A DNA stretch of 64,000 nt from a marine gamma proteobacterium HTCC2143 (GCA_000169075.1 AAVT01000001.1:1129201-1193200), one strand, 5' to 3'. Positions 8,814 to 18,767 are shown, counted from the stretch's first letter. The notes: generated by a model from the letters alone, not told the origin. Numbers and translations are program-made.

Positions 8814-9779
8814 ATGAAAGAAGCACTATTTAGTACCGCTTTGGAAGAGAATGATGGGGTTCTTAGCGGTCCTTTTCGCCAGCCTCGTCAGATGCTTGCC
8901 GAGCAGGAATACGATGGGCATTTATCGATTCATGATGATAGTCAGGCTCAGGAGTTGGGCTTTAGTGGGGCGCCAATTGAGGGGCCAACCCATTTTTCAC
9001 AGTTTGAGCCACTAATGTATAAAATTTGGGGTGATCAGTGGCTGGAGAGTGGATGTATTAGTTCTCATTTTAAAAATGTAGTGGTAGAGGGCGATGAAGT
9101 TCAGGCTTTTGCTGAAATTCCAGCGGCCGGTGCCACGATTACCAAAATATGGGCGACAAAAAAAACCGGTGAGCCGGTATTAGTCGGGACTGCATCGCTA
9201 GGGCCGGACCATCCGGAAACCGAGCTCGATAAGTTAATGGCATCACGTCCTACACCAGACAAGTTAGTTATTCTCGAACACATGAGTATCGGCGATAAAT
9301 CAACAAACGTTGATAAAGTTCGGATGGACTACGATCAGCATTTGGGCAATAGTTATCCCTTCACCTTGGCCAATAAACTCGATAAAATTACCGAGAATTG
9401 TGCCTGGTATAGCGTCGATGGCGCGGTGGTATCTCCCTGGGGGAAGCCAATCATCCCTATTGAAATGATTAGTCCTCTGGTAACTCATACTTCCTCTGGC
9501 TTAAAGTCTCAGGCCAAAGGCCCTGCAATAGGACTGTTTGCCGATCTGGAAATTAGAATGATAAAGGGACCTTTATTTGTCGGTCAGGAGTACCTATTAG
9601 AGCGAGAAGTGGTCGGCCTGGGTGAAAGCCGGCGGACCGAGTCGGTTTGGATAAAAACGTTGATTAAAGATCCTCAATCGGGGGAGCTGTTAGCAACAAC
9701 CTTACTAAATTCCGCAACGCTAAAACACTCTTATGCGAAGTATGAAGAGGAGGCAAAACGTATCGGCAAGGTATTGTAA
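8814..9779 (+). CDS. double hot-dog, MaoC-like protein
   Basis: A 321-residue protein resembling MaoC/FAS1-type dehydratases with two hot-dog folds. The N-terminal half contains SGAPIEGPTHFSQFEPLM followed by the SHFKNVVVEGDEVQAFAE strand pair typical of such folds, and the C-terminal half has GLFADLEIRMIKGPLFVGQEYLLEREVVG. I could not see the full Asp...His hydratase dyad of R-specific enoyl-CoA hydratases with confidence, so it may be a hydratase, thioesterase-like or non-catalytic member. It stands alone between the S41 protease and cytochrome c5 genes. It most likely acts on an acyl-CoA, in keeping with the CoA-ester enzymes elsewhere in the window. Confidence 0.7.
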   Translation: MKEALFSTALEENDGVLSGPFRQPRQMLAEQEYDGHLSIHDDSQAQELGFSGAPIEGPTHFSQFEPLMYKIWGDQWLESGCISSHFKNVVVEGDEVQAFAEIPAAGATITKIWATKKTGEPVLVGTASLGPDHPETELDKLMASRPTPDKLVILEHMSIGDKSTNVDKVRMDYDQHLGNSYPFTLANKLDKITENCAWYSVDGAVVSPWGKPIIPIEMISPLVTHTSSGLKSQAKGPAIGLFADLEIRMIKGPLFVGQEYLLEREVVGLGESRRTESVWIKTLIKDPQSGELLATTLLNSATLKHSYAKYEEEAKRIGKVL

Positions 9780-9871
9780 TGATAAAAAGGGGTTACCATT
9801 TATTAATGCAGGGACAAAAAACCCGTAGATATAATGTGGTGACCCTTCGTTCAACCGGTAATATTGAGGAT

Positions 9872-10192
9872 CTACTTTAGATCTTTGATCATGAAATCAA
9901 CCACCATTTTTAGTGCTTCATCGCTGCAGTCAGTGCACAGGCCGCGGGCAGGCATTGCACTGCCTATGCCTTCGATGGTATTCAGATAAACCTCCTCTAT
10001 ACCGTAGCTTAAGCGGAATTCCCAGTCGGCCTTACTACCGACCATAGGTGCACCATGCATACCATTTTCGTGGCAAACCACACAGGTTTCAGCGAATATC
10101 TCCTCGGCAGAGCGGTCCTTTGTTAGTGATGCAGGGGCAACAGCAAATAGACTGATTATTAACGCAAGACGTTGAATTTTTTTAGTAATCAT
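9872..10192 (-). CDS. cytochrome c5-like monohaem cytochrome
   Basis: A 106-residue exported cytochrome. A signal peptide (to about residue 24) is followed by the haem-binding C37-V-V-C40-H41, an axial Met80 in SAMPARG, and a second Cys pair (C86, C89 in CTDCSDEAL) that forms the disulfide characteristic of the cytochrome c5 group. It is a periplasmic electron carrier. Its start lies 93 bases from the divergently transcribed PQQ dehydrogenase, a natural electron donor for such a cytochrome, so a functional pair is likely (inference). aaggg serves as ribosome site. Confidence 0.9.
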   Translation of the reverse strand: MITKKIQRLALIISLFAVAPASLTKDRSAEEIFAETCVVCHENGMHGAPMVGSKADWEFRLSYGIEEVYLNTIEGIGSAMPARGLCTDCSDEALKMVVDFMIKDLK

Positions 10193-10285
10193 TGATCGCC
10201 CTTAAAATCTGTACGGTAATTGCGTTCGGTCTGTGAATCACAAATAATCAATGATCATACTACAGACCAAAATAAGAATACGACT

Positions 10286-12199
10286 ATGAAGTTTTTTTCA
10301 ACGGCATTGGCATTGACACTAGTTACGAGCTTTTGTTTATCACTAAGTGCTGAGCGTCTTATCGACGAGAAAGTAAAGGTGACCTCCAACTACGATTGGA
10401 GCAATTATGCACAAGATAAAGGTTCGTCAAAATATGCGCCCTTGGATCAAATCAATCGATCGACGGTAAAAGACTTACAGATCGTCTGGTCCTGGGATTC
10501 AACGGACAATCAGCGCGTTACGTTGCGCCCGCAACAGGTTCCTCTGTCGTTCAAGGCGACCCCAATCAAAATAAACAACACACTGTTCACCAGCACGTCA
10601 CTGGGAGCGGTCGTCGCTCTCGATGCGCAGACGGGTGCGTTACAGTGGGAGTTTGATACGGAGACATGGAAGGACGGCCGCCCAGTCAATTTAGGGTTTC
10701 ACCATAGAGGTGTGTCCTATTGGGAAAATAGCGGGAAAAAGCGAATTTTGATGCCGACTAACAATGGCTATTTGTGGTCGCTGGACGCTGAAACAGGATT
10801 ACCAGATTCTCTGTTTGGTGATGGTGGTAAAGTCGATTTAACAGAAGGTTACGGCCGTGAAATCAATCGCAAACATTATGGGGTGACGGCCGCGCCGACT
10901 GTTGTCGGTGATATTGTCGTTATCGGCGGTCTTGTTGCTGATTATCCGTTAATGGATTTGCCTCCCGGTCATGTTCGGGGTTTTGATATACATACCGGTA
11001 AACAGCGCTGGATCTTTCACTCAATTCCACAGCATGGCGAGTCTGGCAATGATACCTGGGAAGACGACTCATGGAAGCGCGCCGGTGCCGCCAATGTATG
11101 GACATTGATGAGTGCAGACCCTGAGCTTGGTTACGTCTACCTGCCCTTTGGTACCCCCAATAATGATTGGTATGGGGGTGCTCGGCCAGGTGACAATCTA
11201 TACGCTGAGTCACTTGTTTGTCTCGATGCAAAAACCGGTAAGCGTGTTTGGCACTTTCAGATGGTGCACCACGGTTTGTGGGATTATGATTTACCGGCGG
11301 CGCCTAATTTGGTGGATATTAAGGTTGATGGGAAGGCCATCAAGGCAGTAGCACAAGTGTCCAAACAGGGGTTTGTCTATGTTTTGGATCGTGTTACCGG
11401 GGCCCCGGTGTGGCCGATAGAAGAGCGGGCGGTTCAGCGCAGTAACGTGCCGGGGGAGCATAGTTCGCCAACGCAGCCAATACCTAGTAAACCAGAGGCC
11501 TTTGAACTTCAGGGTATTTCAGATGCCACATTAATTGATTTCACACCTGAGCTCAGAGCCGCCGCCGAAAAAATTATCAGTCGATTTGACCATGGCGAAT
11601 TATTCACACCGCCGTCCTTAAAAGGCACTATTCAGCTACCGGGCTGGGGGGGCGGCGCCAACTGGTCCGGTGCCGGTTTTGATCCAGAAACCTCGATGTT
11701 TTATATTCCCTCTATGACTATGCCTTCGGTTGTTCAGTTAGTTGAACCGACAAAAGATGGGACCACTGAGAATCGATATATTCGCGGTGGTACTCGGAAT
11801 GTGCGTGGTCCCCAGCGACTGCCGCTAACTAAACCACCTTACGGTCGTATCAGTGCAATAAATTTGGATACTGGGGAGTATGTATGGGTAAAACCCAATG
11901 GAGAAGGCATCAGACAAAAAATTATCGATATGGGTATTGACGACCCCGGACCGGTAGGAACTTTCACCATATCAGGCCCGCTGGTAACAAAAATGCTGTT
12001 GTTTCAGGCGGTAACTGACAACAAGAAACATCTGCTGACGGCCTATGATAAGCAGACTGGTGAGACTGTCCATCAGTTTGAATTGCCCGCTGCTCCCGGT
12101 GGCACGCCGATGACGTATATGGTCGATGGAAAACAATACATTGTCATTGCTGTTGGCGGTGTTAAAGACGCGAGGCTTGTCACTTTGGCCCTTCCTTGA
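10286..12199 (+). CDS. PQQ-dependent quinoprotein dehydrogenase (soluble, exported)
   Basis: A 637-residue eight-bladed propeller quinoprotein. A signal peptide (MKFFSTALALTLVTSFCLSL, cut near SAE) leads to repeated blades with the ALDAQTGALQWEFD-type tryptophan-docking pattern (also SLDAETG, CLDAKTGKRVW, VLDRVTG, INLDTGEYVW). WGGGANWSGAGFDP is the typical central block. No CxxCH haem site is present, so it needs an external acceptor, plausibly the divergent cytochrome c5. ATG 10286 gives a clean signal peptide; an upstream in-frame alternative at 10220 adds 22 polar residues. The substrate is an alcohol or sugar and cannot be narrowed. Confidence 0.87.
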   Translation: MKFFSTALALTLVTSFCLSLSAERLIDEKVKVTSNYDWSNYAQDKGSSKYAPLDQINRSTVKDLQIVWSWDSTDNQRVTLRPQQVPLSFKATPIKINNTLFTSTSLGAVVALDAQTGALQWEFDTETWKDGRPVNLGFHHRGVSYWENSGKKRILMPTNNGYLWSLDAETGLPDSLFGDGGKVDLTEGYGREINRKHYGVTAAPTVVGDIVVIGGLVADYPLMDLPPGHVRGFDIHTGKQRWIFHSIPQHGESGNDTWEDDSWKRAGAANVWTLMSADPELGYVYLPFGTPNNDWYGGARPGDNLYAESLVCLDAKTGKRVWHFQMVHHGLWDYDLPAAPNLVDIKVDGKAIKAVAQVSKQGFVYVLDRVTGAPVWPIEERAVQRSNVPGEHSSPTQPIPSKPEAFELQGISDATLIDFTPELRAAAEKIISRFDHGELFTPPSLKGTIQLPGWGGGANWSGAGFDPETSMFYIPSMTMPSVVQLVEPTKDGTTENRYIRGGTRNVRGPQRLPLTKPPYGRISAINLDTGEYVWVKPNGEGIRQKIIDMGIDDPGPVGTFTISGPLVTKMLLFQAVTDNKKHLLTAYDKQTGETVHQFELPAAPGGTPMTYMVDGKQYIVIAVGGVKDARLVTLALP

Positions 12200-12550
12200 G
12201 CCTGTAACTCTGAGGTATCGCTCCGGCATTGTCGGTGGGCTTTTAGTCAGTACACAAATGCGTATTTAGCGGCTCTGTTGAAAATAGCGCGATAGGCCAG
12301 ACCTCTCTTGACTGCTGTCTTCAAAGCCGACCTGTTGGTTGGTTGGGACAACAGAGTTGATAGGGCCATTGGCCGTCTACACACCTCGTTTATACCGTCC
12401 TGAGCGATCAATGTAATTAACTGATTGAATGGGAGGTATATTGCATTTATTTGTTGTTACTTTAGATGGGGTTTTCTGTGCGGCCCGGTCATCCATTTAA
12501 ATCGAATGGCTGATCGGGTCGCAATACATAAGTATCTAATCGACAAATGA
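12200..12550. other. convergent intergenic region
   Basis: No gene. It contains a long imperfect hairpin at 12480-12522 (listed separately) close to the 3' end of the minus-strand crotonase. The remainder shows nothing recognisable. Confidence 0.4.
12480..12522. repeat. long imperfect inverted repeat/hairpin
   Basis: The arm gcggcccggtca plus ccatt pairs with aatgg plus tgatcgggtcgc around a loop of about 7 bases. Two G-U pairs and one mismatch interrupt a stem of roughly 18 pairs. It lies 29 bases beyond the stop of the minus-strand crotonase. Neither side has a T tract, so it is not a classical intrinsic terminator. It may be a transcript-stabilising 3' hairpin. Confidence 0.55.
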
Positions 12551-13363
12551 TTACTCGCCGATAAAGTTGGCGTTACGTTTTTCTAAAAATGCGGTCACAC
12601 CTTCTTTGTGATCTTTTGTGCGTCCGGCTTCTTTCTGATACTTACGTTCCAGATGAATCTGCTGTTCGAAGCTATTATTTAAAGAATCCCACATAGCTTT
12701 GCGAATTAAGGTGACAGATTTCGGTCCTTTTGCTAGTCGAACGGCTATTTCCATAGCGTCCTCCATTATCGCATCATCCTCGGTAAGACGGTTAACTAAC
12801 CCCCACTCAAAGGCTTTTTCGGCGGGCAGTTTCTCTGCCAGCAATGCCAGTTCCATGGCTCGGCCCCAGCCAACAAGGCGTGGCAACATAAACGTTGAGC
12901 CGCCGTCAGGCACCAGGCCTATGCGAGCAAACGCCTGCAGAAAATAAGCGGATTTGGCCGCTAAAGTAATATCTGCAATCATCGCAAAGCTGGTACCAAC
13001 GCCTGCGGCCACACCGTTAACGGCGCTCACAACAGGCATATCCAGTTCTTTAATTGTTAGCAGTATCGGGTGGTAAAATTTTTCCAAACCTTCACCCATA
13101 TCGGATTCAGCAATAACCCCTTCAGGCATTGGTTCTTTTAGCGAATCGGCGGTGCGATCCGTCAAGTTTGCACCTGAGCAGAATGCCCTGCCACTGCCGG
13201 TTATTAAAAGACAGCGAGCTTTCATTGCTGCGACCTGCTTTAAAGCAATAGATATTTCCTTGAGCATTTGCATGCCGATCGCGTTGAGGGCTTCAGGATG
13301 CTTAAAGGTAAGTACTGCAACGTTATCATCGGTTATTTCTAAACTAATTCTTTCAAAAGACAT
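12551..13363 (-). CDS. crotonase-family enoyl-CoA isomerase/hydratase, PaaG-like
   Basis: A 270-residue crotonase-fold protein. The oxyanion-hole segments are FCSGANL and GVAAGVG. The two Glu residues of classical enoyl-CoA hydratase are replaced (Ser after GVGT, Phe in QAFARIG), but an Asp is present in LVPDGGSTFMLPR, the arrangement of PaaG-type isomerases, where one Asp is the acid/base. It therefore more likely isomerises or shifts double bonds than hydrates. ATG 13363 with gcgga upstream starts at the conserved beginning. A longer frame back to 13456 would overlap the preceding gene. It is the last gene of a minus-strand run after the PQQ dehydrogenase. Confidence 0.87.
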   Translation of the reverse strand: MSFERISLEITDDNVAVLTFKHPEALNAIGMQMLKEISIALKQVAAMKARCLLITGSGRAFCSGANLTDRTADSLKEPMPEGVIAESDMGEGLEKFYHPILLTIKELDMPVVSAVNGVAAGVGTSFAMIADITLAAKSAYFLQAFARIGLVPDGGSTFMLPRLVGWGRAMELALLAEKLPAEKAFEWGLVNRLTEDDAIMEDAMEIAVRLAKGPKSVTLIRKAMWDSLNNSFEQQIHLERKYQKEAGRTKDHKEGVTAFLEKRNANFIGE

Positions 13364-13436
13364 GATATTTTCCGCTGTTATTTTTAGTAGCAAATAGTCG
13401 TAGACTGTAGTTTGGCATTGGATATTAGGGTAAGTC

Positions 13437-15467
13437 TTATTCCTCTTCAAGGGCAAAAGCGATCAGCGTATCCGACATGGTGATCGGCGATCCACTGTTA
13501 CCTCCCGCGGCCACGACAACAATTTGTCGTCGAGAGCCATCAATATCGCTTATCTCATAAGACATGGGTGTTGCGTTAGCGGGAGAGGGTAATCGCGTTC
13601 TCCAAACTTCTTTTCCATTACGATTATCGAATGCGCGCAAGTAGTTATCCATGGTGGCACCAATAAACGTAATGCCACTGGCGGTCATGAGTGGCCCGCC
13701 GAGGTTAGGTGTCCCGGTATTAAGGCCTATGGGTAATGGGGCGAGATCCCGCGTTGTTCCCAGTGTCGACTGCCACAACTGCTCACCGGTTTTCAGGTCG
13801 ATGCCGGTTAGTGTTCCCCAGGGAGTAGGATTGCAGGGAATACCAAGTGGCGACATAATCATCTCGCGCCACATGCCAAAGGGCATACCAGACTGCAGTG
13901 ATATTTCTTTGCCTGGGTTGTCTTTGCGGAGTCTCGAATAATCAGCGCTGGGGAAAAGTTTGACTTTAAAGGCGAGGTTGGAGGCATTGACAACCAGTAG
14001 CTGTCGTCGCTGATCAATGGCCAAGCCCCCCCAGTTAATACCACCAGCGTTGCCGGTGAACATTAGCGTCCAGTCTGTTGATGGTGGCGTGTACATACCC
14101 TGGTAGTGGAGACTCTCCATTTGCTGTCGGCACTGGGACTTGTCCCAGGGGGTCAGCCCATAAGTATCATTCAGATTGAGATCATTGTGGGCAACGGATT
14201 TGGGTAAAATGGGGATCGGCTGAGTCGGTGAAAGTACCAGGTCGGGAAATTTTTTGTTCTGTGGTACCGGGCGCTCTTCTACCGCAAACAGCGGCTTACC
14301 GTTACGACGATCGAGGATAAAGATAAAACCCATTTTAGTACCCTGGGCGACAGCGGGTATAGTTTTACCGTCGCGCTGCAGTTCAAACAGCGTCGGTTGA
14401 GCAGGGGTGTCAAAGTCCCAAAAGTCTCTATGTACAAATTGGTAGTGCCACTCGATTTCGCCGGTATCACCATTCATGGCAACCAGCGAAGACCCGTAAT
14501 GACCTCGTTCAGGGCGGCCATCGCCACTATACTCACGGAAATAATCGGGTAGTGGGTTTCCGGTTGGCGCGTAAACTAGATTGAGTTGCTCATCGGCTAT
14601 CATCGGCGCCCACACATTGGGTGTTGCTAATGCGTAGCCACTATCGCTGACACCGTGGCTAGCATAGTCGTATCCGGGAGGTGCCATGTCCTGTGCCCAA
14701 ACTAATTTTCCACTACGAGCATCGAAGGCTCGAACAACACCGCTGGGGGCATCGATGCCACTGCCATCGGATACGGAACCTCCAATGACGACCTTGTCGC
14801 CAATAATAGCGGGTGGCGATGTGTGCTGATACTCACCAACATAAGCGACATTACCTGGACCGATGGCCGTGTTGACTTCACCTTTTTTACCGAAGTCCGT
14901 GCAGGGTTTACCGGTCTTTGCATCCAGGGCGATAAGCCGGGTGTCATTGGTGTTGCTGAATATTCTGGCTGCACAGTGTTGATTGTCGGTTATTTGCGGA
15001 TCGCGCCAGAAACTCACGCCTCGGCAAACTAGGTTATTAGCATAATGCCCTTGCAGATTGACTTTAGGATCGTGTGACCAAAATTCTGCGCCGGTTGCAG
15101 CATCAAGGGCGACAACGCGATTAAATGGTGTGCAGAGATAGAGAATACCCTCGACGAGTATAGGTGTCGCTTCAAAAGAGGTTGACGCCCTGACGCTGGC
15201 TGAACCTCTCGATATTTCGCCAGTGTGGTAAGACCACAGCGGTTGCAGCCTGTGGATGTTGGCCGTGGTGATCTCTTGGCTGTCGGTGTATTGTCGGCCC
15301 CCTTCGCCCCCATAGAGAGAGACTGAGCTGGCATCGCGCGTTTGTGCAGGTGTGTTAGCGGGGGGAGGGTCTTGGTATTGTTCGCAACCGGTGAGAATTA
15401 CTAGCAGAGAGAGGTACAACAAAACAGCGGGATTGATTCCAACGTTGGTTTTGGTTGTGTCTATCAT
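13437..15467 (-). CDS. PQQ-dependent dehydrogenase, lipoprotein form
   Basis: A 676-residue quinoprotein propeller. The N-terminus has a hydrophobic signal ending in VILTGC, a lipobox, so the enzyme is probably membrane-anchored in the periplasm. Propeller signatures include LCTPFNRVVALDAATG, RLIALDAKTGKPC, GVVRAFDARSG, FILDRRNGKPLF and YLRAFDNRNGKEVW. It is related to the catalytic domain of membrane glucose dehydrogenase but lacks the membrane domain and any haem motif. It is clearly closer to the quinoprotein at 33382-35316 than to that at 10286-12199. A ggaag ribosome site precedes ATG 15467. Downstream lies the PaaG-like gene and upstream the RND pump. Confidence 0.87.
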   Translation of the reverse strand: MIDTTKTNVGINPAVLLYLSLLVILTGCEQYQDPPPANTPAQTRDASSVSLYGGEGGRQYTDSQEITTANIHRLQPLWSYHTGEISRGSASVRASTSFEATPILVEGILYLCTPFNRVVALDAATGAEFWSHDPKVNLQGHYANNLVCRGVSFWRDPQITDNQHCAARIFSNTNDTRLIALDAKTGKPCTDFGKKGEVNTAIGPGNVAYVGEYQHTSPPAIIGDKVVIGGSVSDGSGIDAPSGVVRAFDARSGKLVWAQDMAPPGYDYASHGVSDSGYALATPNVWAPMIADEQLNLVYAPTGNPLPDYFREYSGDGRPERGHYGSSLVAMNGDTGEIEWHYQFVHRDFWDFDTPAQPTLFELQRDGKTIPAVAQGTKMGFIFILDRRNGKPLFAVEERPVPQNKKFPDLVLSPTQPIPILPKSVAHNDLNLNDTYGLTPWDKSQCRQQMESLHYQGMYTPPSTDWTLMFTGNAGGINWGGLAIDQRRQLLVVNASNLAFKVKLFPSADYSRLRKDNPGKEISLQSGMPFGMWREMIMSPLGIPCNPTPWGTLTGIDLKTGEQLWQSTLGTTRDLAPLPIGLNTGTPNLGGPLMTASGITFIGATMDNYLRAFDNRNGKEVWRTRLPSPANATPMSYEISDIDGSRRQIVVVAAGGNSGSPITMSDTLIAFALEEE

Positions 15468-15587
15468 CTTCCGATGCCCCCAATGTTAAAGCGCCCATAC
15501 ACAGACGGATAGGTCTGCGCATAATGCTGCTCTAAAAGGAACTACTAGCAAATTGGTGGGACCGCTAGTAGAACCCCTGTTTGTTGG

Positions 15588-18500
15588 TTATAACGCTGAT
15601 GCATCTCCGGATTTTTTAAACAGTGTCCGCTCCTTGATTTTTTTGATCAGCGCACGCAGGTGATAAGGCATAATGAGCATGGCAGGCGTGACAATCAAGG
15701 TTAATAGCGTTGCGAAGGTAAGTCCTGAAACAATCGCTGATGCCAGGTGTGTCCAAAACGATGCAACTGGTCCGCCGAATTCTATGTTGCGGGAAAATAC
15801 ATCCACTGATGTGCCCAACGCCATCGGCAGCAGGCCGAAGCCTGTGGTAAATGTCGTAAGAAATACCGGTCTAAGTCGCTGTGCGCCTGTTCTGACAATG
15901 ACATCTTTAATATGCCAGTCTTTGTGTTCAATTCGAAGGTAATTATAGGTGTCGATCAACACAATATTGTTGTTAACTATGATACCTGCCAACGCCACAA
16001 TACCCACTCCGGTCATTACCGTACTGAAGGTTTGGTCAAATATTATTAGGCCTAACAACACGCCGACTGTCGACATAATTACCGCCGAGAGGATAAGGGC
16101 CGACTGATAAAAATTGTTGAATTGCGTAACCAATAGGATTGCCATCAGTAACAGTGCCAAAATGAAGGCAGTGCCAACAAAGGAGGCAGAGGCTTGCTGT
16201 TCTTCATTCGAACCACGAAATTGAATGTCTATACCGGCGGGGATATTAGCCGTTTTTAGCCATTCGACCATCTGCTCGACGACAGCTGCGGGCACAACTT
16301 CGTCAGTCGTGTTGGCTCGCACTAACATCACGCGTTTGCCATCTAGCCGGCTGATGCTACTGACTTTTGCTTTGGGCGCGCGGGTTACAAATGAGGAAAG
16401 TGGCACTTGCCCATTGATCGTATTGACTCTCAATTGATCTAGCTGATGAATTCCTCGTTCATCAACAGGATAGCGAATACGTATATCAACTTCTTCTTCT
16501 GCGTCATCCGGGCGATATTGACCAATCATGACACCGTTGGTGAGCAGTTGCACGGCCGTTCCGGCGACCGTGACATCGGCACCGAGCATGGCTGCTCTAG
16601 CGCGATCAACCTTGATTTCCCACTCTATGCCGGGCACTGGCGTGGTATCGTCGATACCAACCAGCCCTTCAACATTCTCCTCCATGTATTTTTTAATCAT
16701 TCGTGACGTAGTAATCATGGAATTGATATTCTGGCCACTGAGCTGAATTTGAATTTCTTTGCCAATGGGCGGTCCCGGTTCTGGATTAATAACGTCTATG
16801 CGAACGCCGGGGATATCACTGGTCACTTGGCGATATAAGTCGTTGATTTCATAGCCATCAATATCGCGATCTCGGCGATCAGAAAATTCGATGAAGAACG
16901 AACCGATATTGTCACTGGCAGTACTACTGCTACTGCTACTAAAACCCTGTGGGCCGGTGCGGGTGTACATGGTTTTGAAATGGCCGGCATCGACTAATTT
17001 GTTTTCTACATCAACCACAATATCGCGGATTTCTGCGGCGGAAAAGTTGCCTTGGGATGAGACTAAAACCTGCGTGAAATCTGGGTCACGATCAGTAAAC
17101 AATACCACGCCTCGGTTGTTGGCAGCGTAAAGTGAAATAATGCTGTAGAGAACAACGAAAGTGATAAATAGTGTTAAAAATGCATGATCAACAGCAAATC
17201 TGAGCACCCGTGCATAGGTGCCGGTAATACCACCAAGGGTTGTGGTATCACCAGATTCCAGGGTGTCGTAGTAATGTTTGGTTTTTTTGTCGGCTTTGAT
17301 TGGCTTTGAAAACAGCGCGCCTAGAACCGGTGCAAACAGTAGTGCGTAAAGTAGTGCCCCTGCCATGACTGCAAAGACGGTTACCGGCAAATATTTCATG
17401 AAGTCGCCCATGACTCCCGGCCAGAACAATAGCGGTAAAAAAGCGGCCAAGGTGGTTGCTGTAGATGCTAGTACGGGCCAAAACATTCGCTTTGTGGAGT
17501 CGATATAGGCCTCTGTCGGAGAAAGCCCCTCGGTCATTTTCCGATCGGCATATTCAATAATGACAATAGCGCCGTCAACGAGCATACCCAGCCCAAGCAG
17601 CATCCCAAACATCACCATCATATTGTAGGTGTAGTCTAGATAACTCAGAATAATAAACGAGAAAAGGAATGAAAAAGGAATCCCCAGTGCCACCAGAATA
17701 CCTGAGCGCAAGCCAACAGCGGCGACGACAACAACTAGCACCAATAACATTGCGGTAGTAATGTTACCTTCCAGCGTGTTGACTTGTTCAAGCGTTGATG
17801 GTGCCTGATCGTTCATAAACCGAACATTCACTGACACTGGGAAATTCACAGCTTCTTCATTAACGATACGTCTAACTTCGTCAACAGTATCGATCAGGTT
17901 TGCATTCTTACGTTTTGAAATTTCAAGTGATATTGACGTTTGACTGTTAGCACGGGTGAAATTGACGGCGTCCTTAAATGTTCTTCGAACCTCAGTAACG
18001 TTGGATAGCGTTATTACACCATCAGCACTTGCCTTGATGGGTAAGTCGAGCACGTCTCTTCCGCTTTCCAGTAGTCCAGGTACCTTTACCGAGAAGGATC
18101 CTTTGCCGGTATCCATAGCGCCCGCTGCAATCAGTCGGTTGTTGGACGAGACCGCGTTAAACAGTTCATTGTTGGTGATGCCATAGGTTTCCAGCTGTGC
18201 AGGGTCTACGACCGCTTCTAATAACTCTTCACGATGACCTTGCAGGTCGGCGCTGAGTACGCCGGGAATGGTTTCCAGTTTGTCACGCATCTTCCGCGCA
18301 ATATTATACAGTGTTCTCTCGGGCACATCGTTACCCGCAAATGAAACCACAACAACAGGGAATTCGGCTGCACGAATTTCATTGATAATCGGTTCTTCTG
18401 CTGTCGATGGAATTTTTGCCTTGGCTTTGTCAACGGCTTCTCTAACGTCGGAAATCGCTTGATTAGATTCGAAAGATACATCAAATTCGATAATCAAAAC

Positions 18501-18767
18501 CGCAGAACCTTCGCCGGCGGAGGCAGAAATTTCCTTAACCCCTTCGATGGCTCTCAGTTCCAGTTCCATTGGCTTCGCCAACAACCGTTCGGAATCTTCT
18601 GGAGAGATGCCTTCGTGGGGAACAATGACCACAACAACAGGGACTGAAACGTCGGGGTTGGATTCCAATGGAATATTTGAATAGGCAGTCCACCCCATCA
18701 ATATGAGCACAACCATAATACTCAGGGTGGTTCTTGATCGATTGATCGCAACATGGATGAATTTCAT
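15588..18767 (-). CDS. RND-family efflux permease
   Basis: A 1059-residue inner-membrane proton-driven transporter with the full RND plan: TM1 near residues 12-30, a large periplasmic loop, TM2-6, a second loop and TM7-12. The conserved opening SNIPLESNPDVSVPVV matches HAE1-type pumps. In TM4 the motif reads LGMLVDGAIVIIEYADR, so only one of the two Asp residues of AcrB-type TM4 (DD) is kept. The TM10 Lys region is not obvious by eye. It is transcribed directly after its membrane-fusion adaptor (55-base gap). No outer-membrane TolC-like gene is in the window. Substrate unknown; export of hydrophobic compounds handled by neighbouring enzymes is a guess. Confidence 0.92.
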   Translation of the reverse strand: MKFIHVAINRSRTTLSIMVVLILMGWTAYSNIPLESNPDVSVPVVVVIVPHEGISPEDSERLLAKPMELELRAIEGVKEISASAGEGSAVLIIEFDVSFESNQAISDVREAVDKAKAKIPSTAEEPIINEIRAAEFPVVVVSFAGNDVPERTLYNIARKMRDKLETIPGVLSADLQGHREELLEAVVDPAQLETYGITNNELFNAVSSNNRLIAAGAMDTGKGSFSVKVPGLLESGRDVLDLPIKASADGVITLSNVTEVRRTFKDAVNFTRANSQTSISLEISKRKNANLIDTVDEVRRIVNEEAVNFPVSVNVRFMNDQAPSTLEQVNTLEGNITTAMLLVLVVVVAAVGLRSGILVALGIPFSFLFSFIILSYLDYTYNMMVMFGMLLGLGMLVDGAIVIIEYADRKMTEGLSPTEAYIDSTKRMFWPVLASTATTLAAFLPLLFWPGVMGDFMKYLPVTVFAVMAGALLYALLFAPVLGALFSKPIKADKKTKHYYDTLESGDTTTLGGITGTYARVLRFAVDHAFLTLFITFVVLYSIISLYAANNRGVVLFTDRDPDFTQVLVSSQGNFSAAEIRDIVVDVENKLVDAGHFKTMYTRTGPQGFSSSSSSTASDNIGSFFIEFSDRRDRDIDGYEINDLYRQVTSDIPGVRIDVINPEPGPPIGKEIQIQLSGQNINSMITTSRMIKKYMEENVEGLVGIDDTTPVPGIEWEIKVDRARAAMLGADVTVAGTAVQLLTNGVMIGQYRPDDAEEEVDIRIRYPVDERGIHQLDQLRVNTINGQVPLSSFVTRAPKAKVSSISRLDGKRVMLVRANTTDEVVPAAVVEQMVEWLKTANIPAGIDIQFRGSNEEQQASASFVGTAFILALLLMAILLVTQFNNFYQSALILSAVIMSTVGVLLGLIIFDQTFSTVMTGVGIVALAGIIVNNNIVLIDTYNYLRIEHKDWHIKDVIVRTGAQRLRPVFLTTFTTGFGLLPMALGTSVDVFSRNIEFGGPVASFWTHLASAIVSGLTFATLLTLIVTPAMLIMPYHLRALIKKIKERTLFKKSGDASAL

